From: Strigamia acuminata
Lineage: Eukaryota; Arthropoda; Chilopoda; Geophilomorpha; Linotaeniidae
NCBI GenBank assembly: GCA_949358305.1
Contig: OX442320.1
Span: forward strand, 5,596,259-5,660,258
DNA: 64,000 bases
Direction: 5' to 3'
Position numbers and translations under genes: made by a program. Each line of letters starts with the position of its first letter. Positions within the stretch are counted from its first letter, which is position 1. Positions 51,101 through 62,375 of this stretch are shown one piece after another. The notes beneath the pieces were generated by a model. The model was not told the origin of the DNA and ran no database searches. It worked only from the letters and a program-made list of their open reading frames with translations.

Positions 51101-53440
51101 CAGTCGGCCACGTGCAGATCGAAGCCCCCAAAGACACGCTCGCCAAGCAGAAGATCGACCAACTGCTGAGCCAATACACGGGCGTGGGCACGGGCTTGGG
51201 CGTGGGCAAGCTGGAGAAAGACTACATGGCGCCGAAAGGGAGCCCGCGACCGGGCGAGGAGGGCTGGGGCGACTACCTGCCGGAACAGCTGCTGGAGTCG
51301 GAGCTGCAAGCGCACAAGGCGAAGAAGAAGAACCGTTCGCGGAGCCCCGTGACGATGCGACAACGGTCCGAGAGCAAGCCGCATTTGGCGCAATTCAAGA
51401 GCGCGTCGAACGTGTCGCCGAGCGAGAAGAACAAGCTGAAGAGCTCGCCGTCGGCGGGTTTTAAGACGGTGCGCCGGTCGCAGCCGGTGCTGCGCCGCGC
51501 GTCGGCCTTGGGCCCGAGCAAGCTGGCGGCGGGAGACATCCCGTCGGAGATGGAGCACAAGTCGGGGCGCAAAGCGTCGCGCATCGGGCTGAAATGCGCG
51601 AAAGCGGCGACCAAGTTGCACGGCAAGCAGCCGGGGAAAGATTCGGCCGTGTACAGCATGTACGACGGGGAGCAGCCGAGCACGAGCAAATTGAAGGGCT
51701 CCGACGATGAGATCAAGTGGGCCATGAAGGGGGACATCTCGATGTGGTCGTCCAATCAGGTGGACGATATGTTGAATAGGCTCAATCAGATGGAGAATGA
51801 GGAACGATCGATTCGGAGTCGATGGCAGGATTTGTTGTACGTGGACCCCAATACGAGAAACGAGGGCTACAGAATATCCTATGGAGAAAAGTGGGTATTT
51901 TTGTTGTTTTTCTGTTGATTTTTGTCGTTTTTCTCTCGATTTTTGTTGTTTTTCTGTTGTTTTTCTGTTGTTTTTCTGTTGTTTTTCTGTTGTTTTTCTG
52001 TTGATTTCGGTTGTTTTTTCTTGATTTTTGTTGATTTTCCATTGATTTTTGTTGTTTTCTATTAATTTTTGTTGTTTTTTTCTTGATTTTTGTTATTTTC
52101 TCTTGATTTTTGTTGTTTTTCTGTTGATTTCTGTTGATTTTTGTTGTTTTCTCTCGATTTTTGTTGTTTTTCTGTTGATTTCTGTTGTTTTTTCTTGTTT
52201 TGTTGATTTTCCATTGAGTTTTGCTGATTTTCCATTGATTTTTGCTGTTTTCTGTTAATTTTTGTTGTTTTCTGTTAATTTTTATTGTTTTTCTCTTTAT
52301 TTTTTGTTATTTTCTCTTAATTTTTGTTATTTTCTCTTAATTTTTGTTGTTTTTCTGTTGATTTCTGTTGATTTTTGTCGTTTTCTCTCGATTTTTGTTG
52401 TTTTTCTGTTGATTTCTGTTGTTTTTTCTAGATTTTTGTTGATTTTTCATTGATTTTTGTTGTTTTCTGTTAATTTTTGTTGTTTTTCTCTTGATTTTTG
52501 TTTTTTTCTCTTGATTTTTGTTGTTTTTCTGTTGATTTTTTGTTGTTTTTCTGTTGATTTTTGTTTTCTGTTGTATTATTTGTTGATTTTTGTTTTGTTT
52601 TTGTTTTAGGTCGTCGTTTTGTGATTCGAAGGAGCCAGACGCGATTTTGTTGATGAAGCCGTCGGTGAAAAAGGATACTGTTGTTGTTGTGGGTGCAATG
52701 GCTGAGGATAACAAGACGGAGTCTCAGATAACTATAAGTCGGGCTCGAGCTGGAGTCGATGTGGCCACTACTGCGCCGAGATCGTTCGGTCTCGGCTCGT
52801 TTAGAGATTCGATTAAGTCGTATCGGGATAAATTTGATGATTATTTACGTAGGACCTCGCATTATGCGGTCGGCAATTTTGATCCGTGGAAAGTTGTGGT
52901 GGAGTAAGTGCTTAAATTTATCAGATATTATCTAAAATTCACCGAATTTTATCCGAATTTATCTAAAATTCACCGAATTTTATCCGAATTTATCTAAAAT
53001 TCTCCGAATTTCATCCGAATTTATCTAAAATTCACTGAATTTCATCCGAATTTATCTAAAATACACCGAATTTCATCCGAATTTATCTAAAATTCACCGA
53101 ATTTCATCTGAATTAATCTAAATTTCGTCTAATTTCATCCAAAATAATCTAAAATTCGCCGAATTTCATCCAAAATAATCTAAAATTCGCCGAATTTCAT
53201 CCAAAATAATATAAAATTCGCCGAATTTCATCCAAAATAATCTAAAATTCGCCGAATTTCATCCAAAATAATCATCCAAAATCATTGACCATTGACCCAA
53301 CTTATTCGATTAATTTGTCTCTCTTCAGTGTGGCAGATGACATCCTCAACGACTTATTTCTCGAAGTGTCAAGCGAGATTGCCGACATTCCCGATACTTG
53401 TGTAAAAGAAATATACGACGCCGAGTTTGCACGAAGCTGA
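48150..53440 (+). CDS. KIAA0753: Protein moonraker (KIAA0753/OFIP-like), 835 aa
   Basis: Exons 48150-48564, 49538-50080, 50159-50253, 50716-50852, 50917-51001, 51064-51890, 52610-52903 and 53329-53440 give 2508 nt. The C-terminal block YLRRTSHYAVGNFDPWKVV followed by DDILNDLFLEVSSEIAD matches the end of human KIAA0753 (SHEAVGSFNPW-type). Exon 2 carries the helical middle (LQQQTKDVFSYLESN, HRGVVMALHNLLTRL, LAMLIRRLAQCCYKL); exon 6 a basic Ser-rich linker and MLNRLNQMENEERSIRSRW. Moonraker is a centriolar-satellite/pericentriolar protein that recruits OFD1 and FOR20 for centriole duplication and ciliogenesis. Introns 1, 3, 6 and 7 are tandem arrays. The start is the first ATG after a T-rich leader. 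Confidence 0.88.
48610..49500. repeat. Private array in Moonraker intron 1
   Basis: Degenerate units of gattttttgatggtttttgg, tagataactatagatgtttt and ttttcgatcattttagttg. A higher-order copy of about 180 bp is visible (48705, 48840, 48970, 49100). A shorter subfamily (atggtttttagatattcttt plus aaacattttag) ends it. Confidence 0.9.
50280..50690. repeat. Private array in Moonraker intron 3
   Basis: Units of tttttgatatttttttgtatg with variants. Confidence 0.9.
51895..52600. repeat. Private array in Moonraker intron 6
   Basis: Units of tttttgttgtttttctgttg and ttttctcttgatttttgttg; T-rich on the sense strand. Confidence 0.92.
52920..53280. repeat. Private array in Moonraker intron 7
   Basis: Two successive motifs: aatttatctaaaattcaccg plus aatttcatccg (about 31 bp), then aataatctaaaattcgccga plus atttcatccaa. 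Confidence 0.92.
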
Positions 53441-53512
53441 AAACACGTTTTTTTTTTTTTTTTTATTTTATAGAAAAAAAAAAAATGTGCAACCATCAAA
53501 CAGATTTCAGAG

Positions 53513-53575
53513 ATGGTTATTTTACTACCAAGCTAACTGTCTTTGAAATGTGTTATAACGTAATAAAATAGCCAT
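53513..53575. other. Hairpin in the Moonraker-Mondo convergent gap
   Basis: atggttattttactac (53513) pairs with gtaataaaatagccat (to 53575), 14 of 16 bases, loop about 31 nt. It spans the probable AATAAA of Moonraker. More likely a 3'-end structure than a microRNA. Confidence 0.3.
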
Positions 53576-53900
53576 TACATCAGCAACAAATTGCTGATCG
53601 ATTTTCTCTTTCTCGTGCAAACCAAACTTAAAAAAAAAAAAAAAAAACTTGTAAAAATTTTGTTAATATAAAGTACAAATAAATTTTTTTTTATAAAGTT
53701 GAAATTTGTTATTATTATCATTATTTTTTTGTACAGAATTTTTAAACAAATAGCAAAAAATCCTTTATTAACGTTTTAAAAAACAAAGACATAATTTGTA
53801 ATTTTTTATATATTTTACATTTGATAGGACTACGTGCCGCCCCGTTCTTCAACCCGGGATATTTGTACTCGGTCAAGAAACGCCATTTTCTTGTTTAGGT

Positions 53901-56900
53901 TTAGCGGCTGCGCGCCATCGATTTGCTCACGGCTTCGGTCGCTTCGTCGGCGATGTGCGCAGGGTCGGACAAAATGTTTGTTGTTGTACTTAGGTGGCGT
54001 AAGGAATTTAAAACGGCTACGAAGAGAAATGAAAATTAGTTCAATTTTAAGCAACTGATTTTTGTGTTTGTCATTTTTCAGTCATTTCTAGCGATTTTTA
54101 GCTGATTCTGCCCGATTTTAGTAAATTCTAGTGATTTCTAGTTGATTTTCAATAAATTCTACTGATTTGTAGTTGATTTTCAATAAATTCTACTGATTTC
54201 TAGTTGATTTTCAATAAATTCTACTGATTTCTAGTTGATTGTCAATAAATTCTACTGATTTATAATTGATTTTCAATAAATTCTACTGATTTATAATTGA
54301 TTTTCAATAAATTCTAGGATTTGTCGCGAATTCTAAGTAAATTTTATCGCGTTCGAGCTAATTTTCTTGCTGATTTCCAGTCATTTCTACCTGATTTCTA
54401 GTCGTTTCTAGCGGATTTTACCCAATTTTTAGTAAATTCTAGTGATTTTACATAATTTTTAGTAAATTCTAGTGATTTTACCCAATTTTTAGTAAATTCT
54501 AGTGATTTTACATAATTTTTCGTAAATTCTAAGTGATTTTACCTAATTTTTAGTAAATTCTAGTGGTTTCTAGCAGATTTACAGTAAATTCTAACGATTT
54601 CTAGCTGATTTTCAGTAAAATTTATCGATTTCTTGCGAATATTCAGTAAAATTTATCGATTTCTAGCGAATATTCAAAAATATTTAGTGGATTCTAGCTG
54701 ATTTTCAGTAAATTTGATCAATTCCTAGCTGATTTTCATAAAATTGATCAATTCCTAGCTGAATTTCAGTAATTTTTATCGATTCCAAGCTAATTTTCAG
54801 TAATTTTTATCGATTCCAAGCTGACTTATCAGTAATTTTCTCCTACAATTTTTCTAAAAGAAAACTACCAGGACGAAGCGCCACGAGTGAGCAATGCTGA
54901 TCCAACCAAGCAAGAACCGTCCGACTTAACTCAGCAACACTCGTCGTTGTCACCGAATTGTTATAACTCTCCAACAACGGTTGAATGAGAATGCTGAACT
55001 GCAATCACAAACAAATCAAATCAAAACCAAAATCACAACAAAAACCACCACAAAACATCGACCCATACAATCCAAAATCTCCAATTCTGCAACGTCCTCT
55101 TCCGCACATAATCATCGAACATTTCTCGCAGCTTGCTGATCCTCTGCCTCGAAACCGGTGCCCCGGTCGCCGGTAACTGCGCCTGACACACGCTGGGAAT
55201 TCAAAAAACATTTACAATTCTCAATTTTTAATCCTTTTAACTCGTTTTAACTATACTTGATAGCTTGGTTGAGCGATTCGATTTGCTTCCGCATGAGATC
55301 GGCTTCTTCTTGCAGCTGAGTTCGTTCAATTTTCAATTGCACAATGTATTCACCGGCTAAAACAAAAGCAGTTCAATCGCCACAAATAGGCTTATTTCTA
55401 AAAATAAATCACCTTTCTGCAGCACGACGGCTTTACTCAACTTGTTCGGCGGATTTTGCATTAAACTCGGCACGAGGGTGTTCAGCATGTCGAAACCCGT
55501 CTGCAAAACGAAACACGTCAATCAAAAACGACAAAAAATTAACTAAAGGAAAGAAAATCGATAAAAAAGAAAATAATTTTTAAAAATCGGAAAAAATCGA
55601 AAAAAATCAGAAAAAATCGGAAAAAATCGAAAAAAATCAGAAAAAAATCAGAAAAAATCAGAAAAAAACCAAAAAAATTAGAAAAAAATCAGAAAATATC
55701 AAGAAAATCAAAGAAAAATAATCAAAAAAATCAAGAAAATCAAAGGAAAATAATCAAGAAAATCAAAAACCTCACTTTGATATTACAACGTCTCTTCTGC
55801 TCGGCATTAATGTGACAAACACGACGATGCTCTCGATAATGAACCCTCTCCGTATCCGATTTAGGCCTAAACGGTTTACTCTGCGCTGTGTGTGACGATG
55901 ACTTCGAAGTAGTCGCTAAAAAAAAACCAAAAAACAAAAAAAAACCAATCAAAATCATCCCCAATCTCGCAAACCACCATCCTTACACGTAAACGGCGTA
56001 CTAGAAATTGTACTTATAGTCAAAATGGGAGTTTGCATCGCACTCGACCGTTCCAACTGAACCGGCGACAAAACCACGGTCGAATTCGCGCCGCTCGAAA
56101 TGATATTCAAATTCGACGTCGCCGGGGCCATGGCCTCGACCGACTTATAGTTCCCCGCCGTCAGCAATTGAGCAAGCAGAGCGTTCTGACACACCGTGGT
56201 GGCCACGGCCGACGTGGACGTGGCCGCCGACAGCGAATTGGGCGGCGACACGCTCTGCGACCGGTGCGAGCCGGACAAACTGCGCGAACGAATCCTAGTG
56301 AGACCTTTCGGCATTATGAACACATCTTGTTTGGTTTGCGCTTTCGAAATGGACGCTTGTGGCGCCGCGAGCAGCAGCGCCGACGAGTTGGAGTTCAAGC
56401 TAGACTGAGTAGAGATAAGTGGAGACGTTGCGGGCTGAATCGCCGGTAAAATGCTCACGTATTTGTGCGAGTTGGACGCGAGTTGTTGGTTTTTAACGTG
56501 CGACGGTTGCGTCGTGATAAACAGGTTCGGTTGCGGCGAGTAGGCGACGATTGGCGACACTTGGTTCGGGTTTTCTTGCAGGTTGATTGGTTGGGGGGCG
56601 TCCATGGTTGGTGGTGGTTGTTGGATGCTGAGTGTCATTGTTGAGTTGATTAGCGGAGGGGTTAGTTTGTTTTTTGGCAGCGGCGGCGGCGGCGGCGGTT
56701 GTTGTGGTTGTTGCTGGTCGTTTAGTACGGATGACATGACGTTGGTTTCCATGAGGGTGTAGTCGGTTTCGTCGAAAGGTGTTAGTGCGTCGGTCGTTGA
56801 GAAGGGTTTGTCGCCGAACGACATGGTTTCGGAGTTGGAATGTGCTGATCCCACTGGCGAGCCAAAATCCTGAAACAAATTGGGGCTTTTAGTTTTTGGG

Positions 56901-59335
56901 ATTTTTGTTTTCGAAAATGCTAGCAGGGAGGCCTAAAATCCCGAAAAAAACAATTTCTTTTGCGAAAATCGCTATTTTTGACCCAAAAATTGCTATTTTT
57001 TACCCGAAAATCGGAATCTTTACCCGAAAATCGGAATCTTTAATAGAAAATCGGAATTTTTAATCGAAAAATCGTTATTTTTTACCCGAAAATCGGAATC
57101 TTTAATCGAAAATCGGAATTTTTAATAGAAAAATCGTTATTTTTTACCCGAAAATAATTATTTTTAACCGAAAATCATTATTTTTACCCGAAAATCATTA
57201 TTTTTCCCATAAAATTTAACATTTTTCACATGAAAAAGTCAACATTTTCCTCAGTAAATGTATCTTGTGGCTTGTGGAATCCATAAGATAATTTAATAAG
57301 GTAATTAATAATAAGTACATGGTTCGCAGGCGCTTCATTCGAGGCTTGGAGACCAAACATATCCTGGAAAGTGTTATCCTCCGACTGTTCCTCCAAAACC
57401 GGTGCTAGACGACTCGAAAACAGATCCAACGTATCAAACATGTCGTACAAATTCGGCTGCAGTTGAACCAAACCCGGCTGAATAAAATCAGCAATTCCAG
57501 CTCTCGCTAATTAAAAACAAAAAATTAAAAAAAAAAAAAAAAAAAAAAACAATTCCAATCATTCCTCAACCAACCAATGTCACGTGGATTCGGGAAGGCA
57601 AATGGCTGATTTGGTATCAAACAACTAAACAGAGTATCGTTAAAATCCACAAACGGATCCTCATCCACGCTCATAGAACTCGTCGAATGGAAGCCTTGAT
57701 TCGATCGTCCGGCATAACCGAAAAAATCAAAACTCAAATCCTAAAAAAATAAAAAAAAATAAAAAAAAATTATTAAATTAAAAAAAAATTTACGATTTTT
57801 TAAAAAAAATTACAGAATCGCTCAAAGCTCGTTCCGTGCGTCCAAACTTCTCCTTGTAAAACAGCCGCCACTTGTTGTATTCAGCGCAAACAGTGTCCAA
57901 ACGTCTTTTCCAGTATTTGCCTTCCAAAACGACCGCTTCTGGTTTATTGTGAGTGTCGCCATCGAGTGGCGACGCAAACTGACACACAACTGGTTTCTGC
58001 CATTTGATAACTAACAAAAAAAAAATTAAAATTAATTTTTTAAAACAATTTTTTTAATTTTTAATACATTGCATGTGCCAAGCTCTCCAGATGACATTGT
58101 TTAATCGAATTTTGTCCTTCCAACGTAGTTTTAAGCCTTTAAAATTCTTCCAACGGGGTGAAGTCAATTTATTCCCACTGAAAACACAAAAATAAACATA
58201 AATAAAGACGAAATTTACATAAAATTAATTTTATTTTTATTTTCGTTTCAATTCGTGTTATATTTAGAATGGGAAGAGATGAAACATCAATCTGGCGAAT
58301 ATCCAAAAAGCACACGCAGCTTTTACCCCGTGCATAATTTTTTTTATATTTTTGTTTAATTTTATTTCTAAATTCCACTAATATGTCATTCGTTTCCTTT
58401 TTGAAAAATTGGAAACGAAAATTCCAAACAGCTGTTCCAATATTTCCGTCAACGTTGACAAAAATATCTCCACCTCCACCGCGAGCCAATCACAGCGCGC
58501 GAAAGAAACCAACGCCTTAGAACCGACCAATGGGAGCGAACAATCGATCTCTCCCCACTACAAAACAGCAATGGCTTCGCTTTAAATAAAACAGCGATTT
58601 CTAATTCCCCTTAATAGCCAGCAAAGATTAATCTTTTTAAAAAAAATCCAACCACTCGATTGCGCAAAACACTTTCAATTTCGATCCGACACTGTCACAA
58701 AACTAGTCCGCTATCTTTATTACAACATTTTACGACAAATAAACCACAAAACTTATGTAATCGACACAAAATGACCAAAACTAACGTGAAAACCCAAAAG
58801 AAATTCCAATTTAAGTCCCCGGATCAAGATAACCAAGAAAAAGAATCTTATCACAAAAAAATGAAAAAATCTAAAAAAAAAACAATTATTGCACCACAAA
58901 ACCAACCAAAATAGAAAATGAAAGTCCAACAACACGAAAAAAGGCAAAACAAAGCATCAAAATGGAGTAATATTCGATATTTTCGACATTTTGTTGCATA
59001 AACAACACTATAGGTGCTCACCTATACGCAATAGTCATGCATTGAAACAGCTTGGTGAGTGTGGCATCGATGGAGATTGATTTCGAACAGAGCGGTCCAA
59101 AAGTATAAGTATTGCTCGTCTCCTGACAAGCATTCTCGAAATCAAACGCCTCCTGGTCCACCACGACCTCGGTGCGGTCCTCGGCTTCGAGAACGGGCAC
59201 GGACACGTTGTCTTCCTCCGGCGCTTCGATGTCATCAATTTCGCTCACCATGAAATGCCCGCTGTGGATCGCTTCTCGCCCAGGACACGCGTTGTTGCTT
59301 TCTTCCATTTTGCCCATTTGTGTTCCCGGTGTCAT
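53901..59335 (-). CDS. Mondo: Mondo/ChREBP-type bHLH-leucine zipper factor (851 aa)
   Basis: Exons 59022-59335, 58068-58177, 57814-58010, 57575-57740, 57319-57506, 55987-56869, 55776-55915, 55413-55500, 55257-55356, 55069-55192, 54869-54998 and 53901-54016 give 2556 nt. N-terminal Mondo conserved regions are clear: IHSGHFMVSE, SIDATLTKLFQCMTIAY, WKNFKGLKLRWKDKIRLNNV, VVCQFASPLD..KPEAVVLEGKYWKRR, DPFVDFNDTLFS. A Gln/Pro/Ser-rich middle (exon 6) is followed by the basic region REHRRVCHINAEQKRR (H, E, R for E-box contact), helix-loop-helix and zipper, and the dimerisation/cytoplasmic-localisation tail (RTLQNWRFWI, LAWLDQHCSL). Mondo dimerises with Mlx and activates carbohydrate-response-element genes on sugar-phosphate signals. 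CRE 175 bp upstream. Confidence 0.93.
54060..54840. repeat. Private array in the last Mondo intron
   Basis: Units around ttttcaataaattctactga and tttctagttga, changing to tttttagtaaattctagtga and then to longer degenerate forms. Confidence 0.88.
56930..57230. repeat. Private array in Mondo intron 5
   Basis: Units of tttacccgaaaatcggaatc and ttaatcgaaaatcggaattt. Confidence 0.88.
58178..59021. other. Mondo intron 1
   Basis: 844 bp. Contains CCAAT-like and GC-rich stretches at 58470-58560 (aaccaatgggagcga at about 58523), so an alternative promoter is possible. No convincing internal exon; short ORFs on both strands lack ATG or similarity. Confidence 0.4.
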
Positions 59336-59509
59336 ATCACTAGCAACTCGCAAATTGACTCGTTTTCACACGCGCGATGCGCCAATCTTGTCCAGTCCCG
59401 AGAAAAAAGCGAGGAAATAATAAAACGGCCGTCTGTGCGCTCGATCACATCTCCCTGCGCCATGTCTGTTCATGACCTAGGCCTAAGCGCCGCCCAATCG
59501 CGTCATTCG

Positions 59510-59517
59510 TGACGTCA
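59510..59517. promoter_or_regulatory. CRE palindrome upstream of Mondo
   Basis: TGACGTCA 175 bp upstream of the Mondo ATG, in the 284-bp gap between Mondo and the NUF2 stop codon. Confidence 0.5.
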
Positions 59518-59619
59518 TCAAATGTCCAACACTATAAACACTATAAAATCGATTTATTTCGGGTATTAAATATGACATGGCAATACATTAAAAAGTTAGG
59601 TTTTTATAGACGAGTGAGT

Positions 59620-62012
59620 TTAGTCTTCTTTTAGAGCGTTGTAGCGGACTTCATCCATCTGGAGAACTCGACTTAATTCCTCGGAATCATTTTTGGTCTA
59701 GAAATTTAATTAAATTTAATTAAATGTTTAAATATTAAAAATTTATTCACCTTTTGTACGAGTTGTTCAATTTGCTCTTTTTTCTGTTTTATATAAATGT
59801 CGCGATTTTTGACGGTTGTTTCAATCTGTTGCTGCATTTCCTCGTTTTTCCTCAACATTTCCAACACACCCAACTCGTCCTCGCTTTTAGTTTGCACCTT
59901 CTGCTTTATTTGTCTGTTTTAAATGCAAACAATTAATGAAAATCGATTAAGATCAGTGAAAATTAATCAAAAATTAATGAAATCAATCAAAAATTAATGA
60001 AATCAATCAAAAATTAATGAAATCAATCAAAAATTAATAAAAATCAAAAGAAAATTAATGAAAATCAATCAAAAATTAATAAAAATCAAAAGAAAATTAA
60101 TGAAAATCGATTAAAATTAACTCCAAAAATCACTTTTTCAAATCCTCGCTTGTTGCTTTCAACGAAACAATTCTCGCCTGCGCCTGCAGTTGAACTTTAT
60201 CTTTCATTTCCTGACGACTCTTAAGTTGCCACCCGACTTCGGTTATCTTCGACTGCGTGGCTTTGAGGTTTGCGGCGAGTCGTGATTTCTTGTTTTGAAC
60301 AACTTTCAAGTCGGCCTTTAATTTGCTGTAAAACGGGGATGTTAAAATCAATCGGTTTCGATCGTTCGGGACGTAAATTTCACCTCTGTTTGGCCACATC
60401 GAGGCTCAAATCGGTCACGCATTGCACCAAATAGTTGGCATCCAGACTCCACGATTTGCACGTTTCCGAGTGTTGTTTCAATTCAACTTGGCGATCGTTT
60501 TTCTCCTTCTTCAACGCTTCCAGTTGTTCCAATTCTTCTTTCGCGCTCTTTAAATTCGACACGAATCGCTCGGGTGATTGAATCACCTTCTGGGACAGCA
60601 CATCGTTCAAGATTTTCTCTTTGCTGCACGCGGCTTTCAAATTATCCTGTCAAACAAATTGATTTAGATTGATTTAGATTTGTTTTTTGATTTATTTTGA
60701 TTTATTTTTAATTTTTACCAATTTTGCTTGGCATTCTGCATTCTCCGCTTTGATGTTGTCGTAGATTTGACTTAATTTCACCTTTTCTTCGAATTTTGAC
60801 TGAATTATCTGTCTTAACTCGTCCAATTTGGCACTTTTCTGTAATTCCAAACCATTAAAATTAATTTTTTTTCGTTTTTTTCATTTTTCTCTCTTCGATT
60901 TACCGCAATTCTTATTTCTTCTTCGTCGTTTTGTCGTTTCGTAAGACGGTCTAGTTTTTTCCTTAAAATATCATTTTTCCTCGTCCATTCCTTGCATTTT
61001 TCCCTTTTAATGTCCTTAAAAATTTTCAACACAAAATTAAAAAAACATTTTTAAAAAAATTAATCCTAAATTTACCTCTTCCAATTTAATTCTGTGATAT
61101 TCAGGGCTAAGTTCCTTCACAAAACACATAAAATTGCAGACAGCACTTAATATCAAACGTGTTCGTCTCTCATCTAACGAAATAAATTAAATTAAATCAT
61201 TCCAATTTCACAGAAAATTCAAAATACAAACCAGGATAAATCAAATCGCCCATGTTGAAATCGTTGTAACTGATTTTACTGAACGCATAACGCCTAAAAC
61301 AAACAAAAAATCAAATAAAAATGATTAAAACGAACAAAAACACCAATAAAAATGACTAAAACGAACAAAAACACCAATAAAAATGATTAAAACGAACAAA
61401 AACTCAAATAAAAATGATTAAAACGAACAAAAACACCAATAAAAATGATTAAAACGAACAAAAACACCAATAAAAATGATTAAAACGAACAAAAACACCA
61501 ATAAAAATGATTAAAACGAATAAAAACACCAATAAAAATGATTAGAACGAACAAAAACACCAACAAAAATGATTAAAACGAACAAAAACACCAATAAAAA
61601 TGATTAAAACGAACAAAAACACCAATAAAAATGATTAAAACGAACAAAAACACCAATAAAAATGATTAAAACAACAACAAACACCTACAAATAATTGAAT
61701 AACGTCAATAATGGCAACATGTCGTCCATCATTTCAACGTTTTCGATATTTTGTTGCAATTGCAGCGGCGCCGTAAGCAAATTCTCCTCGTTGACTTTCA
61801 GCTCTTGCAGCATTTTCTTGTAGATTTTAATCAACCGGTCCGGCTACAAAACGAGCAAATAAAATCAACATTTATGCACATTTCAAATTTAAAACGATTT
61901 TTACCCGTGGATTTTTAATGTCCGCCTTCACAATGTGTAACTCGGGGAAAATATTCTGCAGCGACTCAACTAATTCCGGAATTCTTAACTCGGGATAGGA
62001 AAATTGATCCAT
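59620..62012 (-). CDS. NUF2: Kinetochore protein NUF2 (449 aa)
   Basis: Exons 61905-62012, 61689-61843, 61232-61293, 61076-61173, 60904-61014, 60719-60838, 60384-60646, 60134-60325, 59751-59913 and 59620-59697 give 1350 nt. The N-terminal calponin-homology region shows FSYPELRIPELVESLQNIF, DRLIKIYKKML, NYLRYAFSKISYNDFNMGDL and RTRLILSAVCNFMCFV, in the order of animal NUF2. The remaining 300 residues are almost continuous coiled coil with the NUF2-type IQSPERFVSNLKSAKEELE segment. Length fits (human 464). NUF2 pairs with NDC80 and, with SPC24/25, attaches kinetochores to microtubules. MDQF is chosen as start; upstream codons are in frame but lack an ATG. Confidence 0.93.
59930..60120. repeat. 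Private array in NUF2 intron 8
   Basis: Units of aatgaaatcaatcaaaaatt (about 20-21 bp), with a longer variant. Confidence 0.88.
61310..61680. repeat. 31-bp array in NUF2 intron 2
   Basis: About twelve units of gattaaaacgaacaaaaaca plus ccaataaaaat. Highly uniform. Confidence 0.95.
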
Positions 62013-62375
62013 TTCTAAACGTATTCGTCCAAGGATCAACTCTAAACCGTTATTAGAACTTTGGCTTCGACTTTGGCGCAATTTAAAGCGCTTAGTTTCA
62101 CGCGCCACCACCAGGCGTAAAGCGCTCCTACATAAAGAATCATGGCGGTTGGTTTAAAAGGTTTAACCCGAAAATTTACAAAATTATAAATTTAAAATAA
62201 AAAATATATAAATATAAAAAAAAAATTACATTTACCGAAGACAATTTTTTTTTTACCTTGAATGTTGTTGTAATTTTATTTTTAAATCGTTCAGTTTGCG
62301 ACCACAAAAGTATTAATTTTAATCCTCGATCAAAGGTTAAACCTGCTGCAATATAATAAATTTAGAAGATGGAAG

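Noticed and set aside
50854-51621. 255-codon minus-strand ORF
   Set aside because: Shadow of Moonraker exon 6 and flanks; the composition is mirror-derived Arg/Ala/Leu.
58169-58489. 106-codon minus-strand ORF in Mondo intron 1
   Set aside because: Starts at TTG, has no homology, and lies within an intron; noted only as a possible alternative promoter region.
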